From Planotetraspora phitsanulokensis (lineage in GTDB: Bacteria; Actinomycetota; Actinomycetes; Streptosporangiales; Streptosporangiaceae): DNA of 64,000 nt. The translations under genes were made by a program, and so were the position numbers. The stretch is taken from positions 1 through 64,000 of the forward strand of contig NZ_BOOP01000045.1 of NCBI RefSeq assembly GCF_016863295.1, in the 5' to 3' direction. Position 1 is the stretch's first letter. Each line of letters starts with the position of its first letter. The notes below the pieces were generated by a model. That model ran no database searches. It was given only the letters and a program-made list of their open reading frames with translations, and was not told the DNA's origin. Shown here piece after piece: positions 60,951 to 64,000 of this stretch.

Positions 60951-61241
60951 GGCGCGCCGACCGAATGATCATGCGATCCCGTGCACACGCACGGGCAAGT
61001 ACTCCACGGGTCCGAGCCGGACACGGTAATCCTTTCGAGCGGAGGTCTAATACCGTAACGGCTGCGTCGGCTCAGGTGTTTCCGGTGTCTCGTTAGTTGG
61101 CCGGTACGAGATGGTCTGGGTACCTTTCGCGGGAAAAGCTTGGTGAGCGATCTGCGTTCCCGCGAGGATGGAGACGTACCTTCAAGTCAGGGGCGGTCAC
61201 CGCCCACATCGAGGTCAAGGCAGTTAAGGACGGGGATTCAC

Positions 61242-62714
61242 GTGGCCGAGGACGACGACGACGCCACTCGCGCGCATCGCCGCCCCGGGGGTGGCGGCTC
61301 ACGACCGGCGGGACGGCCCGCAGACGATCCGTGGGCACGCGGAGGATCCCCACAAGATCCCCGATCGGCGGGACGGGACGATCCGTGGGCACGTGGAGGA
61401 TCCACACCGGATCCCCGGCCGCCGACGCGGCCCGTTGACGATCCGTGGCAGGCGGGGCCGTCCGCCCGCGACCCCTGGGCACGGCCGCCCGCGGACGACG
61501 CCTGGACCGCGCGTCAGCCCGCGGAGGACGCCTGGACGTCCGCCGGGCAGCCCGCCCACCCCGTCCCCGACGCCGCTCGCGGGGCCGCCTCGCACGCGGA
61601 GGGCGACGACCTGGGGAACACCACGCCTCGGGTCACCTCCAAGGTGTACGGCAAGCCGCGGTCGGGCCAGACGCCCGTCCGCCCGCTCGGCGGGCACCAC
61701 GGCGGACCGCCCGGTGGCGACGGGCCGCCGGGATCGCCGAGTGGCGGTGGGGGCGTCAGACGTCCCCGGAACATCGGCAAGATCGTGCTCCGGTCCATCG
61801 CTGTTCTGCTGGTCGTCCTGATCGTCGCCACTGTGGGCGGATATTTCTGGATCGGCTCGAAGTTGCAGTCGGTCGAGGCGTTCACGGACTACAGCGGCAG
61901 GCCGGCGGCCACCCCGGGAGAGGACTGGCTGCTCGTCGGCTCGGACAGCCGGGCGGGGTTGTCGGCGGAGCAGCGGAAGAAGCTCGCCACGGGCAAGGCC
62001 GTGGGCAAGCGGACCGACACCATGATGTTGCTCCACATTCCGGACAGCGGCCGGCCGACGCTCGTCAGCCTGCCCCGCGACTCGTACGTGCCGATCGCCG
62101 GGCACGGCAACGACAAGCTGAACGCCGCCTACGCCTTCGGCGGTCCGAAGCTGCTGACCAGGACCGTGGAGCAGGTCACCGGGATCCGGATCGACCACTA
62201 CATGGAGATCGGCTTCGGCGGGTTCGTCGGCATCGTCGACGCGATCGGCGGCGTGAACATCTGCGTGAAGCAGAACATCAAGGACAAGAAGGCCGGGATC
62301 AACCTGAAGAAGGGTTGCCAGGACATGGACGGCGGGACCGCGCTCGGCTACGTCCGGACGCGCAAGACCGGCGCCATCCCCGACTTCGACCGCACCCAGC
62401 GGCAGCGCCAGTTCTTCTCCGCGGTCGTGCAGAAGGCGGCCAGCCCTGGCACGCTGCTCAACCCGTTCTCGTCCGTTCCGCTGGCGTTGAGCGCGGCGGA
62501 CTCCGTCGCCGTCGACCCGGACACGGGCCTGTTCAACCTGCTGTCGGTCGGCCTCGCGATGAAGGGCGGCCCCGTGACGACGGCCGTGCCCATCGGCTCG
62601 CTGCCCACGATCAACGGCGCGGCCGTGGTGAAGTGGGACACCGCCAAGGCCGTGCGGCTGTTCGACGCCCTCGCCGAGGACAAGCCCATCCCGAAGGACA
62701 CCATCACCAAGTGA
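61242..62714 (+). CDS. LytR-CpsA-Psr (LCP) family protein
   Basis: The 490-residue product has a disordered cytoplasmic N-terminus of about 175 residues with repeated DDPWARGGS/DPR units. One membrane helix follows (IAVLLVVLIVATVGGYFWIG), then an extracellular LCP domain (VGSDSRAG, LVSLPRDSYVPIAGHGNDKL, GFVGIVDAIGGVNIC, GYVRTRKTGAIPDFDRTQRQ). LCP enzymes attach teichoic-acid-like or arabinogalactan polymers to peptidoglycan. The GTG at 61242, with AAGGA/GGGG upstream, gives the N-terminus; the longer frame to 61140 lacks a site. Confidence 0.93.
   Translation: MAEDDDDATRAHRRPGGGGSRPAGRPADDPWARGGSPQDPRSAGRDDPWARGGSTPDPRPPTRPVDDPWQAGPSARDPWARPPADDAWTARQPAEDAWTSAGQPAHPVPDAARGAASHAEGDDLGNTTPRVTSKVYGKPRSGQTPVRPLGGHHGGPPGGDGPPGSPSGGGGVRRPRNIGKIVLRSIAVLLVVLIVATVGGYFWIGSKLQSVEAFTDYSGRPAATPGEDWLLVGSDSRAGLSAEQRKKLATGKAVGKRTDTMMLLHIPDSGRPTLVSLPRDSYVPIAGHGNDKLNAAYAFGGPKLLTRTVEQVTGIRIDHYMEIGFGGFVGIVDAIGGVNICVKQNIKDKKAGINLKKGCQDMDGGTALGYVRTRKTGAIPDFDRTQRQRQFFSAVVQKAASPGTLLNPFSSVPLALSAADSVAVDPDTGLFNLLSVGLAMKGGPVTTAVPIGSLPTINGAAVVKWDTAKAVRLFDALAEDKPIPKDTITK
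61324..61437 (+). repeat. imperfect 54-bp repeats in the LCP gene
   Basis: Two copies offset by 54 bases (from 61324 and 61378) share GACGATCCGTGGGCACG and GGAGGATCC, and a partial third begins at 61438. They encode the DDPWARGG units of the disordered cytoplasmic tail. Confidence 0.8.
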
Positions 62715-62726
62715 CGACGCACGCCG

Positions 62727-62768
62727 GGGCCGTTCCCTCTGGAACGGCCCTCGCGGCCACGCTCTTTT
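62727..62768 (+). terminator. terminator of the LCP gene
   Basis: GGGCCGTTCC (62727-62736) pairs with GGAACGGCCC (62741-62750), 13 bases past the LCP stop, and a TTTTTT run lies at 62765. The run is 14 bases beyond the stem, so termination may be only partial. Confidence 0.65.
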
Positions 62769-62800
62769 TTCTTCACGTGAGAACGAACGGCCCGGTGATC

Positions 62801-63406
62801 ATGGGGATCTCCCAGGAACTGCACGCGATCGGACGGCCTCTCCTCGAGGCCCAGCTGGCGCACCCCACGGTGCGGGGCATCGCGGCGGGCGACCTCCCCG
62901 AGCCGGTTTTCCGCTCGTGGCTGGAGCAGGACTACCTGTTCCTGCTCGACTATGTGCGGGTCTTCTCCCGGCTGGCCTGGCAGGCTCCCGACGGCCATCT
63001 CGGCGACCTGGTGGACCTCGCCCACGCGACCTGGCACGACGAGCTCTCCTTGCACCGGTCGATGTCCGCGGAGTTCGGCGCGGACCTCGAAGCGGCGACG
63101 AAGGGGCCCGCCTGCGCCGCGTACACGGAGTTCCTGCTGCGGTCGGCGGCCGACTACGCGGACGGCCTGGCGGCGCTCTATCCCTGCATGTGGGGATACT
63201 CGACGCTGGGCCGACTGCTGGCAGCCGAGCCGCCCGCCGAGCCGCGGTACCGGGCCTGGGTGGACACCTACGCCGATCCGGGATTCGCGGCGCTGACCGA
63301 GCGGATCGCCGTCATGATCGACGAGGCGGCGCCCGATCCCGCCCGGGCCGCGGCCCTGTTCACCGAGGGCATGCGGCACGAACTCGCCTTCTGGGACGTG
63401 CCCTGA
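62801..63406 (+). CDS. TenA/thiaminase II-family protein
   Basis: The 201-residue product is an all-helical TenA protein: SWLEQDYLFLLDYVRVFSRL, the Cys-containing LAALYPCMWGYSTLGR motif that carries the thiaminase nucleophile, and a terminal EGMRHELAFWD with the catalytic Glu. TenA salvages thiamine degradation products. No thiamin genes are adjacent. No clear ribosome site precedes the ATG; a GTG at 62795 is an alternative. It is rightward after the LCP gene. Confidence 0.9.
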   Translation: MGISQELHAIGRPLLEAQLAHPTVRGIAAGDLPEPVFRSWLEQDYLFLLDYVRVFSRLAWQAPDGHLGDLVDLAHATWHDELSLHRSMSAEFGADLEAATKGPACAAYTEFLLRSAADYADGLAALYPCMWGYSTLGRLLAAEPPAEPRYRAWVDTYADPGFAALTERIAVMIDEAAPDPARAAALFTEGMRHELAFWDVP

Positions 63407-63478
63407 CGGCCGGTTGACGGCTCCGCGGCGCGCACCGGGTTCTCGCCGACGGGGACGCGCGCGGATTACTGTGGGGGC

Positions 63479-64000
63479 ATGCCCGAGCTACCCGAGGTAG
63501 AGGCGCTCGCCGAATTCCTCCGCGAGCGTGCCGTGGGGCGTGCGGTCCTCGGCGTCGACGTGGTGGCCTTCCAGGCGCTGAAGACGGTCGACCCCCCGGT
63601 CAGCGCACTCGGCGGGGTGACCGTCACCGGAGTGACCCGGCACGGCAAGTTCCTCGACATCGACTGCGACGGGGTGCACTTCATCACACACCTCGCCCGT
63701 GGCGGATGGCTGCGCTGGCGCGACGACCTCACGGGCGCCAAGCCCGTCCGCCCCGGCAAGGGTCCCCTCGCCGTGCGCGTACGGCTGTCGCCCGGAGACG
63801 ACGGCCAGGCGCCCGGGTTCGAGCTCACCGAGGCGGGCACGCAGAAGCGCCTGGCCGTCTACGTGGTGAGGGATCCGGCCGAGGTCCCCGGCATCGCCGG
63901 CCTCGGTCCCGACCCGCTCTCCGAGGAGTTCACCCCCGAGGTGCTCAAGGGGATCGTCGATGGGAACCGTACGCAGATCAAGGGACTCCTGCGCGACCAG
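63479..64000 (+). CDS. Fpg/Nei-family DNA glycosylase (partial, right edge)
   Basis: The first 174 codons run off the right edge. The start MPELPEVEALAEFL gives the catalytic Pro2 and Glu3 of Fpg/Nei enzymes. HGKFLDIDCDG and the conserved interdomain region NRTQIKGLLRDQ follow. Fpg/Nei enzymes remove oxidised bases and nick DNA by beta-elimination. The zinc-finger C-terminus lies outside the window. Whether it is Fpg or Nei cannot be told. Confidence 0.93.
   Translation, partial: MPELPEVEALAEFLRERAVGRAVLGVDVVAFQALKTVDPPVSALGGVTVTGVTRHGKFLDIDCDGVHFITHLARGGWLRWRDDLTGAKPVRPGKGPLAVRVRLSPGDDGQAPGFELTEAGTQKRLAVYVVRDPAEVPGIAGLGPDPLSEEFTPEVLKGIVDGNRTQIKGLLRDQ

Noticed and set aside
61097-61241. Upstream extension of the LCP protein starting at 61140
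   Set aside because: No ribosome site precedes it and the extra residues do not resemble the family, whereas GTG 61242 has a plausible site.
61445-62800. Rightward frame in another phase running through the LCP gene into the TenA gene
   Set aside because: Only the last 201 codons (from 62801) resemble a protein family; the upstream part is an Arg-rich shadow of the LCP gene.
1-64000. Mobile element or genomic island boundaries
   Set aside because: No transposase, integrase, terminal repeats or duplicated tRNA ends were found; the tRNA-Leu is intact with no 3'-end copy seen in the window.

Overview
The window reads as chromosome of a high-GC actinomycete. GC is very high, GTG starts are common, and junctions are often tight ATGA or GTGA overlaps. 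A complete ppiA / rhomboid / crgA / trpG // pknB / pbpA / rodA / pstP / fhaB / fhaA cell-division block is present, as is a four-gene conservon (cvnABCD). Gene content and the Streptomyces-like absence of pknA fit the Streptosporangiales (Streptosporangium/Nonomuraea type). The family assignment is inference. I see no insertion sequence, integrase, prophage, CRISPR array or rRNA gene; the one RNA gene is tRNA-Leu(CAG).

Left part (1-20.7 kb) is accessory. It holds a GNAT acetyltransferase, a DUF72 protein, an ArsR-SRPBCC-hydrolase operon and a divergent TetR/SDR pair. Next come a membrane protein/kinase/regulator operon and a lone class A penicillin-binding protein. Two XRE regulators with MmyB-like sensor domains, a class C beta-lactamase-like hydrolase and several small redox or detoxification genes follow, each beside its own TetR, HxlR or XRE regulator. 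Several of these regulators have recognisable inverted-repeat operators.

Middle part (20.7-46.2 kb): the conservon (21.2-25.0 kb) pairs a nitrate-sensor-type histidine kinase with roadblock, DUF742 and Ras-like GTPase partners. After it come a methyltransferase, a double GNAT, TetR/SDR and TetR/alcohol dehydrogenase units with shared operator sequences, and a secreted I36/FG-GAP protein. Next are an EamA transporter, a zinc-type CDF exporter with a divergent alpha5-site ArsR sensor, and a response regulator convergent with a sensor kinase built from a tandem duplication. The stretch ends with a formaldehyde dehydrogenase-like enzyme and a HelD-type RNA-polymerase-recycling ATPase.

Right part (46.3-57.1 kb) is the conserved cell-envelope and division block. 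fhaA, fhaB, pstP, rodA and pbpA run leftward as a near-overlapping operon ending in pknB. Together they encode a PASTA Ser/Thr kinase, its PP2C phosphatase, two FHA phospho-readers and a SEDS glycosyltransferase/transpeptidase pair, i.e. phosphorylation-controlled peptidoglycan synthesis. crgA, a rhomboid protease and ppiA complete it. The last 7 kb carry tRNA-Leu, an MFS transporter, two coupled DUF21/CBS (CorC-like) membrane proteins, a LytR-CpsA-Psr wall-polymer ligase, a TenA-like protein and the start of an Fpg/Nei DNA glycosylase cut by the right edge.
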